The notes: generated by a model from the sequence alone, not told the origin. Numbered from the stretch's first letter, positions 11,150 to 24,523 are shown. The stretch is 64,000 nucleotides of DNA from Ochromonas danica (GCA_015146655.1 VKHL01000042.1:62001-126000); one strand, 5' to 3'. Numbers and translations are program-made.

Positions 11150-13912
11150 ATGAAGGCCTTCTTTGCGAAGCTCGTTGTCCTTCTCGGAGTACTCGGCTAC
11201 GGTTCAGCTACTACCTGTGCTGTTGCTGATAGTGCTAAAGTAGACTGTGGCTACGTAGGAATTAATCAGTCCGGATGTGAGTCCAAAGGCTGCTGCTGGG
11301 TTCCAGCAGGAGATAATAGCAATACGCCATGGTGCTTCTATGGTGCACTGTCGAATGATGGCTATACGGTCTCCAAAGTCACTGAAACTTCCACTGGCTT
11401 CGAGGCAGACTTGTCTCTGGTCACGGCCACCTCAACTTACGGCGCGGATGTGCAGAACTTGAAGCTTCAAGTTGTCTTCGAAACCTCCGATATCGCTCAT
11501 GTTAAGATCACCGATGGAACTGCAACTCGCTGGGAAGTACCGGAAAGTATTATTCCGCGTCCACATGCTTCTGCAAGACCCGAAACCTTGAATTTCGATT
11601 TTTCGTACACCTCCTCACCTTTCACTTTCGAGGTCACCCGCAAGTCAGACGGACGCTCGGTTTTCAAGCTGGACAGCTCGCTGATCTATAAAGATCAGTA
11701 TCTGGAATTTTCCACTAGCTATGACAGCAACAGCAAGACCTATGGACTTGGCGAATCTACCCGATTGAATCATGCGCTCCAGACCGGGAAGACTTACACC
11801 ATGTGGGCGGCGGATATTGCCGCTTTGGCTTTCAATCGCAACCTCTACGGTGCCTTTCCTTTCTATTTGCAAATGATTGATGGGAAGGCACATGGTGCGA
11901 TGCTTATGAATAGCAATGGATTGGATGTCACCTTGCTGGATTCCTCCGTCACTTTCAAAGCTCAGGGAGGTATCATTGACCTCTATATTTTTACTGGTGG
12001 ATCGCCTCTTGATGTTGTTAACCAGTACACCTCTATTGTTGGTCGTCCAACCATGATGCCATATTGGTCTCTTGGCTTCCATAATTGCAAGTACGGATAC
12101 ACCTCCTTGCAGCAAGTCGAAGAGGTGGTTGCCAATTATTCTGCTGCTAATATCCCTCTCGATACTCAGTGGATGGATATTGACTATATGCAGAACTACC
12201 GTGATTTCACTTTTGACTCGGTTAACTTTCCTCAAGCTCAAGTTGCTTCCTTCGTTGACAAACTGCACAACAATGGTCAACATTTTGTGCCTATTGTAGA
12301 TCCTGGAATCATGGTCTACTCTGGTTATGAAGCCTATGATCGTGGTGTAAAGGAAGATCTTTTCATTAAAGATTTGAATGGAAATAACTACTTAGGTCAG
12401 GTGTGGCCTGGACCTACCTATTTCCCTGATTTCCTTAACCCTGGCGCACAGAGTTATTGGACAGATCAAATCAAGGACTTCCATAATATTGTCCCTGCTG
12501 ATGGTATTTGGATTGATATGAATGAGGTCTCTAACTTCTGCAACAGTGACGGCGCAGGACAAGTTTGCGTGAACTCTGCTGCTAGTGGCTGCCCTGCACC
12601 TGGAGCTAGTCAGACTGATTGCTGTCTGGTCTGCTCGACCGCGGATTGGTCTAATAAGTATGATTTCCCTCCTTATGCTATTGCCAACAGCCAAGGAAAT
12701 GGTCGTTTAGGAACAAAGACATTACCCGCTAGCGCTGTTCAGTATGGAAATGTCTCTCTCTACAACTCTCACAATCTGTACGGCCTCACCGAACAAATTG
12801 CTACCAATAAGGCTCTTGTTGATGTTCGTGGCAAGCGACCTTTCCTTTTGACTCGTTCTTCTTTCTTGTCCAGTGGAGCTCACACTGCCAAATGGACTGG
12901 TGATAATGGTGCCACTTGGGACGATCTGAAGTCCTCCATTATCTCTATCATGGACTTCAATATCTTTGGAGTTCCCATGGTGGGCGCAGACATTTGTGGT
13001 TTTATCTATGACACCACTGAAGAGTTGTGTGCTCGTTGGATTGAAGTTGGTGCTTTCTATCCCTTCAGCCGCAATCATAACGCCATCAACCAAGCTCCTC
13101 AGGAGCTTTATCTTTGGCCTTCTGTCACTCAGGCTGCTCAGTTCTCTTTGGGTATTCGCTATCAGCTGTTGCCTTATCTCTACACTCGCTTCTATGAGGC
13201 TTCTCAAACTGGAGCTTTGGTCGTTCGTGCCTTGTGGGCCAATTTCGCTGATGATAGTAACACGATTGGTATTGAGGGACAGTTCATGTTAGGTGCAGGC
13301 ATTCTTATTTCCCCTGTGCTCGATCAAGGTGCAACTGCTGTCTCTGCTTACTTCGCAAAAGGCAATTGGTACCGCTTTGGAGTTTGGGCTGCTGACAGTG
13401 TGGTAGATACCTATTCCGCTTTCAACCTCCAGGCTGGCCAATGGCTGACCTTGTCTACTCCCTTGACCACCACCAACGTGCACGTGCGCGGTGGTAACGT
13501 CTTGCCGCTACAGCAACCTGCTTTGACGACGACATCTGGAAGAGCTACACCTTTCACACTTGTTGTCGCACTTTGTCCTGGTGGAAAGGCTAACGGCAAT
13601 CTCTTCTGGGATGATGGTGAGCAGGTCGAGGTTACTAACTACCTCACTGTTTCTTATCATGCTGAAACCTCCTCTTCTTCTTCTGGTGTGTTCACTGGAG
13701 AGGTGGAGAACAATTCATATGACCAAAGCAGTACTTACACCGTACAAGAGATTGTTGTTCTGGGTATTGATCTTTCTGCACCTTCTACCGCCACTCTCAA
13801 TGGTGTGGCATTGGAGAGCAACCAAATCGTCTTCGATAGCGCTCGCGCTAGTCTTCGTTTCTCTGGCCTTAGCCTCAAGCTCTCCGACAGCTTCAAGCTG
13901 TTGTGGAACTAA
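11150..13912 (+). CDS. secreted alpha-glucosidase, GH31, with P-type trefoil domain
   Basis: Single exon, 920 aa. GH31 alpha-glucosidases release glucose from the non-reducing ends of alpha-1,4/1,6 glucans (lysosomal acid alpha-glucosidase, sucrase-isomaltase type). The ATG at 11150 starts a signal peptide (MKAFFAKLVVLLGVLGYGSA). A cysteine-rich trefoil domain follows at about residues 23-65 (CGYVGINQSGCESKGCCW). The catalytic nucleophile motif is DGIWIDMNEVSNF at about residue 452 and the acid/base motif is KWTGDNGATWDD at about residue 585. GADICGF further on matches the family's substrate-binding region. Length and order match the lysosomal/extracellular eukaryotic subfamily. The role is probably starch or glycogen digestion in a food vacuole or outside the cell. 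The open frame runs upstream to 11102 without an ATG, and starting at 11150 places the signal peptide correctly. Confidence 0.93.
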   Translation: MKAFFAKLVVLLGVLGYGSATTCAVADSAKVDCGYVGINQSGCESKGCCWVPAGDNSNTPWCFYGALSNDGYTVSKVTETSTGFEADLSLVTATSTYGADVQNLKLQVVFETSDIAHVKITDGTATRWEVPESIIPRPHASARPETLNFDFSYTSSPFTFEVTRKSDGRSVFKLDSSLIYKDQYLEFSTSYDSNSKTYGLGESTRLNHALQTGKTYTMWAADIAALAFNRNLYGAFPFYLQMIDGKAHGAMLMNSNGLDVTLLDSSVTFKAQGGIIDLYIFTGGSPLDVVNQYTSIVGRPTMMPYWSLGFHNCKYGYTSLQQVEEVVANYSAANIPLDTQWMDIDYMQNYRDFTFDSVNFPQAQVASFVDKLHNNGQHFVPIVDPGIMVYSGYEAYDRGVKEDLFIKDLNGNNYLGQVWPGPTYFPDFLNPGAQSYWTDQIKDFHNIVPADGIWIDMNEVSNFCNSDGAGQVCVNSAASGCPAPGASQTDCCLVCSTADWSNKYDFPPYAIANSQGNGRLGTKTLPASAVQYGNVSLYNSHNLYGLTEQIATNKALVDVRGKRPFLLTRSSFLSSGAHTAKWTGDNGATWDDLKSSIISIMDFNIFGVPMVGADICGFIYDTTEELCARWIEVGAFYPFSRNHNAINQAPQELYLWPSVTQAAQFSLGIRYQLLPYLYTRFYEASQTGALVVRALWANFADDSNTIGIEGQFMLGAGILISPVLDQGATAVSAYFAKGNWYRFGVWAADSVVDTYSAFNLQAGQWLTLSTPLTTTNVHVRGGNVLPLQQPALTTTSGRATPFTLVVALCPGGKANGNLFWDDGEQVEVTNYLTVSYHAETSSSSSGVFTGEVENNSYDQSSTYTVQEIVVLGIDLSAPSTATLNGVALESNQIVFDSARASLRFSGLSLKLSDSFKLLWN

Positions 13913-14163
13913 ATACCAAGAAATTTCCTTCTACCGATTTTGTGGACAGAGTTTCCTTGTCCCAGAATGTCTTGAGATCATACTATATTTCGCTATTAGC
14001 TTCTTGGTCATGACCTTGTGGGGATTTACGCTGAGCTAATCTGACATTATTAGTATTGATGTAGTTTTTGCGAGTAGAGTAACTTAACAAAGAACATCAT
14101 TAATAACTACAGTTAATCTTGTTTGTTCTCTTCTATAACTATTGATACTATACCTAACAATGG

Positions 14164-16125
14164 TTAGAAGGAGGGCTTCTCTTCTTCTTCCTGTCAAAGA
14201 AGCATAACAGTTAGTCAATTTGTCAGTTAGTCATGATGTCAGCAAAGACGTTTCAATGGACATGATCACTCACCCAGAAGGTTTCTCGCGCATGCCGTGG
14301 CCATTTAATAGTAAACACGGTGGAGCCAATTAGACGCTTGCCCTTTTTCGTGCTTGTTTGAACAGTATTGATGTCAGGCTCCTCCTTAACATCTGTCACA
14401 GCTGGGAAGCTTTTTTCGACACGAAACTTCGCATTGAAGATGAAGCTTTGTTTCTGTCCCACACATAGCATATAGAGACATTTATTTATATACTATACTC
14501 AGTATAGATATCAATAGCGTTACTCTTACCTCAAAATATCTATCAATATTTGCCATAGGATATTGTTTGTGAATACGATTTATGAGACCATCATAGACTT
14601 TAATAAGAACAGCAGCATCAAGAGCACCATAAGCAATCTGTTGTGGAGTCAAAGGTCGTAGATGCCATGCTGAACATTGTTGTGTCTTGTCCAATCCCTT
14701 TCCAAAGAGAACTGAACATACACGGGATAAGCCAGCATTTTTCTTACTCACTTCTCCGGGCAATATGACCCGGGCCATTGGACTGACATCCATGGCAGCA
14801 TTCCATCGCAAAAGAGATGGAAGCAACGAGCCATAGGAGGCAGCAAGGCGGTCCAGATCACCCATGATCTCATATCCGAGCTTGTATATACCTGGATGTC
14901 TCAGCAGTTTACCTAATGTTTCGTTGAGGGATGATCGAAGAGATTCGTCAGAACTATTGCAAAGAGTAGAAAGATCGATAATGAAGACTTCGTCTCTCAA
15001 GGAGAGCTGCAGAGTCTCCGCTGGAGCGTGAGAGGGATCTGTAAGGCTGTTGTTTGATTTGGCCGATTTTGAACGCACTCGAATAAACCAAGGTCGCCAC
15101 TCAGTATCTATTCCCACCACATTGGGATTGTACCATCGCCGTGGAAAGTCACCTTGCTCGTTGGTCTCCTCGGAGAGATTGGTCAACAAACTCTCTATAG
15201 CATCGGCAAAACGGGTAACACTAGCTACTCCATCTACCACAGTGACTTCGACATTCCCGCTCGTTGAACCTTCCTCATTTTGTACCTCCTGTACTTGCGA
15301 GAAAGGTAAAGAAGGGAGTGGAAAACGATTGGTCAAGGTATCTGTCAAAGTGAGATAACTCTGCACTGCTGTTGTTTCTATTGACTCTTCCTGATCATCT
15401 TCTACAATACTGGCAGCAGTAGTTATTTCGGTTGTAGCGACAAGTCGCTTAGCATGACGAGATGGATGACTGAAGACAAGGTTGTCCACATCCTCATAGA
15501 TAGTCATTTCTTCTGCTTGTAGATCTAACTCTAAGCCAACGTGAGGAACACCATGAGCAGGAGGAGAGACTCGTTCTGTTTGAGATGTGGCAAGAGCGAG
15601 TTTCCCTCGAGCACGAACAACATCTCCTCTTCTGATGACTTTGTACAGCTTATTGATCTCTTCATCATTCAAATTCAATATAGGTACATTTCCTACCACA
15701 ACTTGCAAAGATACTAATTGCTCTTCTCTATTCCTTTGTTCTTCAATCCCTTGCCCTTCTACTACTTGTAGAGTTGTTGGTTGACTCTTACAGACAAACT
15801 TGTTGAAAGGGGAGTAAATCAGTGGTGCAATGGCAAGAGTAAATTGTTTATCCACGGAACGTTTCTGTAGTACTCGTCCTGCAATTTCCACGTCACCACC
15901 AAGAGGGTCAAGAGGAAGTGTTGAGATCAATGTTTCGTTCAAATTGCACAAAGGTTGAAGTATTCCCTTGCCACGCAAAACCGCAGCGTTAGACTTTGGA
16001 CGTTCACCATCTTTAGGTGAAGAAGTAGACGCAGGAGGAGCAGGAGGAGCATTGGACGAGGCATCGCTGCTGGTGCTGATAAAACTAGCGGTAAAGGCCG
16101 AATGGCCATTGACGGGGAGGGACAT
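14164..16125 (-). CDS. OB-fold plus DEDDy 3'-5' exonuclease, 600 aa
   Basis: Exons 16125-14530, 14453-14274 and 14190-14164. The N-terminus is polar. About residues 60-175 look like an OB-fold of the anticodon-binding type (VEIAGRVLQKRSVDKQF). The exonuclease core (about 335-515) shows the DEDDy signature: GIDTEW (catalytic D and E), KLGYEIMGDLDRL (second D) and AYGALDAAV (Y and last D), as in the WRN/RRP6/Mut-7 group. The last exon adds only eight acidic residues. The family removes 3' nucleotides from RNA or DNA; the OB-fold would help bind the substrate. Which nucleic acid is the target cannot be told. The frame upstream of 16125 is open without an ATG to 16230. The gene converges on the GH31 gene and diverges from the next gene. 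Confidence 0.8.
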
Positions 16126-16638
16126 GGAAGACGAGAAAGTGCCACTCCAAACACCCCTATACCGCCTTTGTGGTAAGCAATGAAAGAATCGAATGATGGA
16201 GATATTGAAGATGAGAAGCCAAGGAAGCAACAGCTTTCGGCTTCACTCGTCCAGGAAGACTGAGAAGAAAGAGCAACACCAAACAACAAACAACAAACAA
16301 CAAACAACGCTGAGTGAAAGGCCCTCGCACCACAATAATATCTCAGCCTCCGTACATGTACAACAACATGCGATGTGTTGAGTAATGAATGAATGAATGA
16401 ATGAATGAATGGTGGTCCATGTACCAATTATAGTAATTATAATATTATTTAGATTACAACAACGATTTCTCTTGAGTCAATCTGTTAATCATTAAATATG
16501 AAATCATTGATCAAGGAAACAACCAGCAAAATATGAAAAGTTGCACTCCTAAACTTCGTATTTTCCGAGTTTTAACCTCAATAACAGACCAACAATCCGT
16601 TTTCTTCCTCATCAATTTAATTAATTAATTATTATGAA
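16126..16638. promoter_or_regulatory. divergent promoter region with short tandem repeats
   Basis: This 513-bp interval lies between two head-to-head genes (exonuclease, minus; coiled-coil giant, plus), so both promoters should be here. It contains an AAC-rich tract at about 16278-16307 and an AATG tetranucleotide run at about 16383-16411. An AT-rich stretch (TTAATTAATTAATTATTATG) directly precedes the plus-strand start. No TATA box or other named element can be assigned with confidence. Confidence 0.4.
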
Positions 16639-19600
16639 ATGTTACGCAGTCTGCCCACTCTTACGGCAGCTTTGACAAACTTGGAAGGAGGTAATCCTTC
16701 TTCCAAGAAAGATGGAAAGAGAAAGAAGAGCACTAAGTTACAGTCTCGACTGATATTGGAAGCACAGGAAATGGAAGAGGATGATGAAGATGAAGGAGTA
16801 GATGAGATGCAGGTCTTCCAGTCACAGATCGAACAGTCTGTCGTTCGAGCAAGCAAAGCACTGAAAGAAATAGACAATGTCCATATGCATGCTCAACCTT
16901 CTCCTCCGACTCTTGCTCCATCCTCTTCTGGTGGTAGTGGTAGTGGTGGGAGGAAGAAGAAATCCAACATGCTGCAGTTCATAGATGATCAATCTGAGCG
17001 CCTTAAAACCTCCATTCCCTTGGAATATTATACTCGCCAACTCAACCATAAGAGAGTCTTCCGACAGATCGTCGAGGTGGATGAACGCGTTGACTTTAGC
17101 GCACGAACATGGCGGTCAGCTATGACAGACTTCGGCCTTGGAACAGATCCTGCCCTAGCGCTCGCTATAGGCAGTGAATCGACTGAACCCACGCCACGAG
17201 CTACTCAGAAGAGTTTAATAGAGAGTGCTTCTCGGAAGAAGAAAGAAGAAGAGAATGAAGAGGAAGAGGATGGTTACAATAGTGATGAGATGAACCGCCG
17301 CCTGAAGCAAATGCAGGCCTTCTCTGCAACGAGAGGGGATGAACATGGTGCAAAAGACCGCCTTTCAGTCTTTCAAGCCAAGGCACGGCGTCATCTACTG
17401 CGTGCACTGGAGATGGAACGCCGCCTTACTGACAGTCAAGTCCTCTCACTCAACCAGAGCATTCATTCCCTTGACCAGCAAGTTGTGGGTTTGCGCAAGC
17501 AGCTAGATGCCGTTGAAGCGGCGCTAAAAGAACGTGCAAATACCGAACGAATGATTAAGCAGGTGGTAGAAGTGCGCTATAGCTTCTCTCTTCAAACACT
17601 TCATGATCGGATTGAGGAACAGAACGAAAAGATCTCCAAGCAAAGTGATAGTCTCGCACTATCACAGGGATACAACACTAAAGTGCGTGAGATTTATCAT
17701 GAACTAGCTAGAAAAGGTCGTTCCGCAGACCCTTTCGTCAAAAAGCGAGCCGCGAACCTTCTAAAGGGACTCCTCAAACTGCTTGACGAAAAAGAGTCAG
17801 CCATCCAGAAGAGTCGGGAGGAAGCCATTCGTCTTGCCTTTGAGAAAATTTCCTCAAACTATCGTCAAGGACGTGTGATAGAGAAGGAGGAAGATGAGAT
17901 GGCACGGTTGTTGGAGGAGATCACACAAGACATGACAAGCTATGAATCCGCGCTGGTGGTCGAAAAGGAGGAATATAAGGTCAAAGTCCGTGCTCTACGA
18001 GAGATATTGGAAGAGACGGATATTAAATTGGTCAAAAATGAGACAATTCTCGCGGAACATGCACGCGCAGAGCGTCGACAAGCACATCTTGCGAACAAGC
18101 GTTTGTCGGCCTCAACGCGCAGACCTTCCTCCCTCGCCGCAGCTGAAACGGAGGTCAAGGTATTATCTAATGAGGAGTATATCCAGAAAATGGCAGATCA
18201 CTTCATGCTCATGACAGGTGGCAATAGTGGAACAGGTGCAAGTGCGGGAGTGGCGATAGGTAGTCGTGCAAAGAAGCGACGACCCTCTGAGATGAAAGAC
18301 TCCTCCTCTTCTTCTTCTGGTTCTTCGTCTTCTTCTGAGAACGACATTGAAGGAGATGGAGGTGAAGTGAGGAGTAGCAAGAAGAACAAGAAGAGGGAGC
18401 ACCTACCACCTCTCTGTGATCAGGAGACCGAGTCACTACTGCACCTCACAGTCAATGAAGAGGAGCGCCGTAGTCTGACTACGCAGTCACTCCAGCCAAT
18501 GGTAGTCATTCATCCAACAGAAAACTACCGAGAGACCCGAGAGGAAGCTGCAGCAAGCAGACGTGGATCAGTCAAGCTTCTTTCAGTAGATAGTAATAAC
18601 AATAGTGGTGGCACTGGAGGAGGGAGTGGAGCAGCTCTGCCCACAACCTTCACTATGATATCGGACTCAGACAGTGATTCTTCATCTTCATCCTCATCCT
18701 CTACTTCATCACAGATTATTTCTCTACCTCAGAAGAAGGTGGAGAAACAGCCAAAATCTGCATTGCGAGTGACTGCTCCGTCGCCCAGAGCACCACCTGG
18801 AGAACAAGAGGGACATAAAGAGGAGATAAAGTCACCAAGCAAACCAACCGTTCAATTTGCAGATCTCAGTGAAAGAATCGCCGAGGAACAGAATTTATCA
18901 GCAGTGACTTTGGCAGAGGCGATGAAAGAGCCAGCAGGGAGCACCATTTCATCCTCTGCTACTGCTGGTAATAGAAGGAATGTGCAGTCCGAGATGGCTA
19001 CTGCTTGCTACGTTAAGGTTTATGAAGAGCATCTTCTCAAGAATCCTCATCACAATTTCCGTCGCACAGCGCCTCGACTTCAGACACTTACCTTACAAGG
19101 AGCTGAAGGAGGTCGTCGTGGAAGTAGTAAGAATAATAGTAATCCCTCAACGAGTCCTACTAACCCTCGCAAAAATAGTCTAAATGCTACTGCATGGCTT
19201 ACAGACAATCAGTTTCAATTCACAGTGACGGAATGTAGTCGTGTGGTGTTGGAGATTGTCTCCAAACTTAAAGCTTGCTCATGCATTGACCTTGTCGATA
19301 CTATTCATATCGTTAAGACCTTGAATGAAGTTGTTAAAGTTTATCAAAGCCTCTCAGAAGATCCCAATCAACTAATGGCATTAAAGTATAAACTCCACTA
19401 TATCTCTATCCAGTTAATCCAATTAATTTGTACCAAAGCGCCGAAAATTCTTTTGGTTGCAAACAAGAAAGCTGTATTAATTGATATCTTGCAGTTATTA
19501 TTGGCTATTGTGGCGGTTGTTATAAACTGTACAATTCCTAACTGGCAGATCGGAGAACCATTAGGAATCATTGCTGATCCTTATCAAGAGAATGCCTTCA

Positions 19601-22600
19601 CACATGTCTTCGTTGAAGGATTAAATCAACAAATTGTCTTCATGTTATTAGGTGGTTATGATGAGCTGTCGAAAGATAATGTTGGAAGTAGTCCAGTAGG
19701 TCATAACAAGATAATTCGACGAGGAAGTCAATATTCAAGCAGTGTCAATGAAGTGAAGCCTAATGTACGGCGATTCTCTCAACAATTGCTACACTATAGC
19801 CAAGCTTCTTCACAACAAAATTCTCTACGACACGATGATAATGACCCAGGCTCTACAGGAGGAGAGGGAAGAACAGGAGATGACCTATCTCCCACGGCAA
19901 CCATTCAAAGTCTCATTGCCTTGCTCAAACGTCAATTTAAAGGAGTTCCTCTCCCTGAGATTATTCATGGTTACTTTCTCGTTATTGATGAAGAAATCAG
20001 TGGTTATCTCAAAGCTATCGCGGGCAGACAGAGACAACAACGTGATCAAGGCTTACCTCCTTCCTCTGCCTATGACATCGAACATTATCTCTCACTCTAT
20101 CTTATTGAACTTTTTCTATTTGCTACTTTCAATCAAAAACTCATGCGTATTGAGAAATTTCATCAAAATGTTGAAAAAATCAAAAATCATGGGTATAATA
20201 TCAATCAAAGCAAATCAAGTTATATCCTAGAATTACCGGTAATCAATGTATTCCATTTTGATGAGTTTTATATGAGAATTCGATATCCTGAGATAGTCCC
20301 TGCTATTCTCTCAGTCAATCTGTTAAAGAGTGTAGTCTATCAAGACGTCTCTAAGAGGTTATTATTGTTGAATATTCATGGAACAAACAATCCAGAGACA
20401 CGAAGAGGATCCACTTTGACATCTGAGGGCACAGATGCAAATGGCATGTCTCGCTTGCCTGACTTACAATACCTGAGTGTTTCAATGCCCATCGAGGCAG
20501 AGATTGAAATGCGCTCATTGAGTCGCAAGGAAGGAGTTGGAGGAACTCGATCAACATCAGCAACATCTACAGGAGTAAGAGGTGCAAATAATAGCAAGAA
20601 GGGCAAAGAGGCAGAGGTTAAATCCTATGCGACTACTTATCTCATGCAGAAATATCAGATAGGTACAACCTCTACAACTACAGAATCCTCTGCCATTGAA
20701 ATCAGTCAGACATCAATACCAACAGCTTCAAAAATTGCTTTGAGTGGTGAGGATGCAGAAGAAGATATGAAGTTAGAAAATGTGCTTGCTATCCCTGATG
20801 GTAAACTTGATGCTCATAGTCGTAGTCTTAGTCTTAGTGGGAGTATGAGTCAGAGTGGTAGTCAAATTAGACTATCCACAGGAAGAAATACTGCCTATCT
20901 TACAGCAGAAGAGCGTCAAACATTACCCAAAACAGTATATGAAGTCCATGAAAAATGGATAGCAGATATGCGAAATTACCTTCATTACCTCTCCAAACAG
21001 ATTTATAAGCTACTATGGAGTGGAGTTCAACATCCTGGCAATAGTCCTACAATGGCTGCCAAGAAGCGATCATTATATAAAAACAGTCAATCTGTACTCT
21101 TACCAGAGAGATTGATCTATCGTGTATTATCTCATATAGACAATATTCATAAGATTATCAATACCTTCTCTGAAGATGGTGAAGATAAGATATATCAATT
21201 GGAAAATGAATATCAAAATTGTATTATGCAACTTATGCTTGCTCAACGTAAGATATACAATATCATCTATACTATTACTTGGCCATTACGTAAAAAGCTT
21301 ATCTATCTTCAAAATCGTTATTCTAGTGTATTAGCAGAGAATGTTAATAAAATCAATACAATCAAAGAACTCACTAAATCAAATCAACAGATGAAAACCA
21401 ATATTGAAGATCTTCAACGTTCTTTAAATATCTTAAAGTATGAAAAAGGTGTAGAAACATTTGTTGAACGACGAGGTAATGCACCAGATGCACCAAAGGG
21501 AGGATGGAAACAAATTTCTCTTATGCAACACTCACAAAATGTTCAGAAACTCATCGTAGACTATCTTAAGACAGAGACAACGAATAAAGCTACACAGTAT
21601 AAACAAAAAGTGGAGATCTTAACTTCAATGTTATACAAATTTCGTACTGAATATGATGATTTACGTATTCAAACTGTGGGTCTTCTTAATTCAAATCATG
21701 CCTTGTATAAGACTTTACCTGCACAATTCATGAGAGATGAGTTAATTCAAGATATTTATGATATTAATTACTCTATGGGTGGATTGTTTGCAGGTGTTAA
21801 TGATTTAGATGATAATAGTTTGTCAATAGGACAAGGAGAAGATGTAGTGGGTGGACCCAACCAATTCTTGCCATTGAGAGGAAAGAAAAAGAAGATGATG
21901 AAACTAAAACGTCGACAAGCAGGTAATCTCACTGAGGTACCAAGTGATCTTACAGATAGTGTCGTGACGGATTACTTAACCAATCATCGCCTCCAAGCAA
22001 TCTTGGATAAATTCAATAAACATGCGAGTCAGGCCATGATAGGAGGAGAAGAGGATGGGCTCACCAATGCTATCCCTATGTATGATGATATGTCAATGTA
22101 TGGGCCTGATGAAGTTGTTGAAGCATTGCGTAGACAACAACAATTCGTACCCGATGATTACGAAGCGATGCGAAAACTCAAAGCGAAATATAGAAGAGAC
22201 CAATTCCAAACCTTACCAATAAAATTATTTGCTTTTGGAAAACGTATTGAATTAGGATTACAATCTCAAAATGCAATGAAAGAAGATTTGCAAAAGTTTC
22301 TAAAAGAATCAGAAGAAAGACAACGTCAAGATCGTAGCTTTGTAAGTATTATTACTTATATACATACTTCAACTTCATGTTAACGTTTTCATCTCATTGG
22401 TATGTGTTATAGTTGCTTAGTCTAGGTGGTGAAGGATTCCAAGGGCATAAAGGCCAAGGTACTCAATATATCCCAAATTCTATTTTTGATTATGGTTATG
22501 TTGAAATCTGATGTTTATATTCTCCTTCTCAATCATGCTTATAGAACCTGATGGATCTGATGCAAATAATCCGTTGTTATCATTGCGTGGAGCAAAAGTT

Positions 22601-24127
22601 AAAATTGCTTTACCAACCAATGCTAACAAGACAAAAGCCTTTATAATGTCACAGCTACCAACAACACCTATATATGTCCTAGAGAAGCAAAGACGACTCT
22701 ATGAACCAACTCCTTTGAATCTAGCCAAGCTTATGGATATTCAACATCTTTTAATGGCACGAAAGCAACAATTGGATGCTGAGAACCAAGGAGAGAATGT
22801 CACTATCATGGATGATCGTCCTGCAGTCGTCCAGTTTGATGATGAACTATCCGTTGCATCAGCTTCAATTGTTGGCGATTCCATTCATGACAATGAACAA
22901 CCGCTAGGAACTGATTTACCAGTGCTATCTCCCGTTCCATCTGTTCCACCTCCTTTGGAAGGAAATGATGCTGTGAGTTCGAGAATAAGCTCTCGGCGTA
23001 CAACGAGACTACGTCACAGTCACATTCGCAGCAAGCCAACCAAAGTCGACTCAGCTCCACCTTATGCTGTTCTACCTGTCCATAGTGCCAATATCCGTCC
23101 ACGCAAGTCTAAGTTGAATATCCCCATGAATATTGTCAAGGATGTCAAAGTTGATGGAACTGTAGAAGAAGGAGAAGGGGAACAGGCTGAAATTCTCACT
23201 GTAGAGGACAACGACGATCATGACGATACAAAAGACGGGAAAGAAGATAATGAGATGTTAGTAATGAGAGACAGTATTGATTCAGCTGATTTGCCACCTA
23301 TTATTGAGAAGCAAAACCTTCAGCATGACCAAAATGGTCAAGCCAGCAGTGCAATGCTCGAAGGTGAGAGGGACGAGCAAGATGATCAACCTGCTGGCAA
23401 TAACCAAACAGATCAACTTCTTCTCATGGAAGATCCTACTTCTCATGCAATGCGAGACTTGTCAAGGTTAGAAGCCAATCTCAACAAAGAAGTGAAACAT
23501 CTCATAGCAAATCTCCATACTTTTCGTCAAGCACTTAAAACTTCTCGTCCTTCTCCAACTTTTTACCAAATCGCCTTTGGTAGACAGCGAAAATTTGCTG
23601 GATTTATACTGGGGGATAAAGGAGCTAACAGAAAGGCTATCGGTGAAATTGACAGGAAGGTATTCAATCCTATCACTTGGCCAGTATTTGCAGATGATTG
23701 GCACTTGCAGTTGTTGAGGAAATTTGAGCAAGAAGATGCTGAAAAGGAAGCGCATGATGCACAACTCTTTAATGATATCTCTTTGGAGGATAAAAAGGAA
23801 GATGAGGGTGGTGCTGCTGTTACTCACACTATCTCCTCCAAACAGCAGTCGATCAAGAAGGCTGATATAACATCAAGAAACGTATCTAGAAGAACATCAA
23901 AAGATGGTGGATTGTCGATTGAGGCGCTTTCTTCTATCCTTTCCTTTCAACGGGGTCAATCTTTTACATCTTCTTTTCGTCAGGCAATGAGTGTAAGTGC
24001 TAGTCATAGTCATAGTAAGGAGGAAAGTGATTCAACAACAGACCAGAAGGCAGCACCACCGAAAGATCAACGTCCAACGTCTTCTTTCACTTCTCCACGG
24101 ACCAAGAGAATGATGACCAATAGTTGA
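16639..24127 (+). CDS. 2,443-aa coiled-coil protein of unknown function
   Basis: Exons 16639-22341, 22413-22458 and 22545-24127; the 46-bp middle exon keeps the frame on both sides. I recognise no named family. The first 500 residues are charged and predicted coiled coil, including a conserved-looking block (LEYYTRQLNHKRVFRQIVEV, about 125-145). Ser/Glu-rich low-complexity stretches follow (poly-Ser at about 555 and 680). A helical, hydrophobic block sits at about 855-1000. A second long coiled coil lies at about 1430-1720. The acidic C-terminal third (exon 3) is largely disordered. There is no signal peptide or certain membrane segment. Size and build suit a cytoskeletal, centrosomal or flagellar scaffold, but that is inference from composition only. 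The next gene lies 396 bp downstream on the same strand. Confidence 0.75.
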
Positions 24128-24523
24128 GAGCAAACAACTGCCACAAGAAAGGTTGTCTTCAGTTGATCACTGTTACACTTTGTGATTGTACATATACAGA
24201 CCTCTTTGTCACACTTTTCGAGTCTCTCTCCATAGGAGAGGACCAGGTACACAGAAGATATGTGATAAAGAGTATTATATATTACTAGCTTCAATTTGTA
24301 TAATAACAGACTGATTGTAGACTTTTTTCCAAAATCTCACATTCAACTGACAATTGTTCCATGGAATTATTCCATGGAGGCGTAGAATTGTTGCCGTGCG
24401 CTGGATGAACCGTTTTGTTGAGGCAAGAGGCAAGACCAGAAAAGGAAAAGAAGAAAATCAATCGTCTTGAGAAACCCAATTGCATGTTGACCTATTTAAT
24501 TTGACTCTATTAGTAACGGATCT
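24128..24523. other. intergenic, no gene seen
   Basis: This holds the 3' UTR of the coiled-coil gene and the promoter of the LRR/EF-hand gene. Small open frames on the minus strand (for example 24067-24294) have no start context or motif. A short imperfect palindrome around a repeated TTCCATGGA-like core lies at about 24357-24377. Confidence 0.4.

Noticed and set aside
11645-12283. A 212-codon open frame opposite the alpha-glucosidase
   Set aside because: Antisense shadow of a strongly conserved GH31 gene; low-complexity, Ile/Arg-rich translation without motif.
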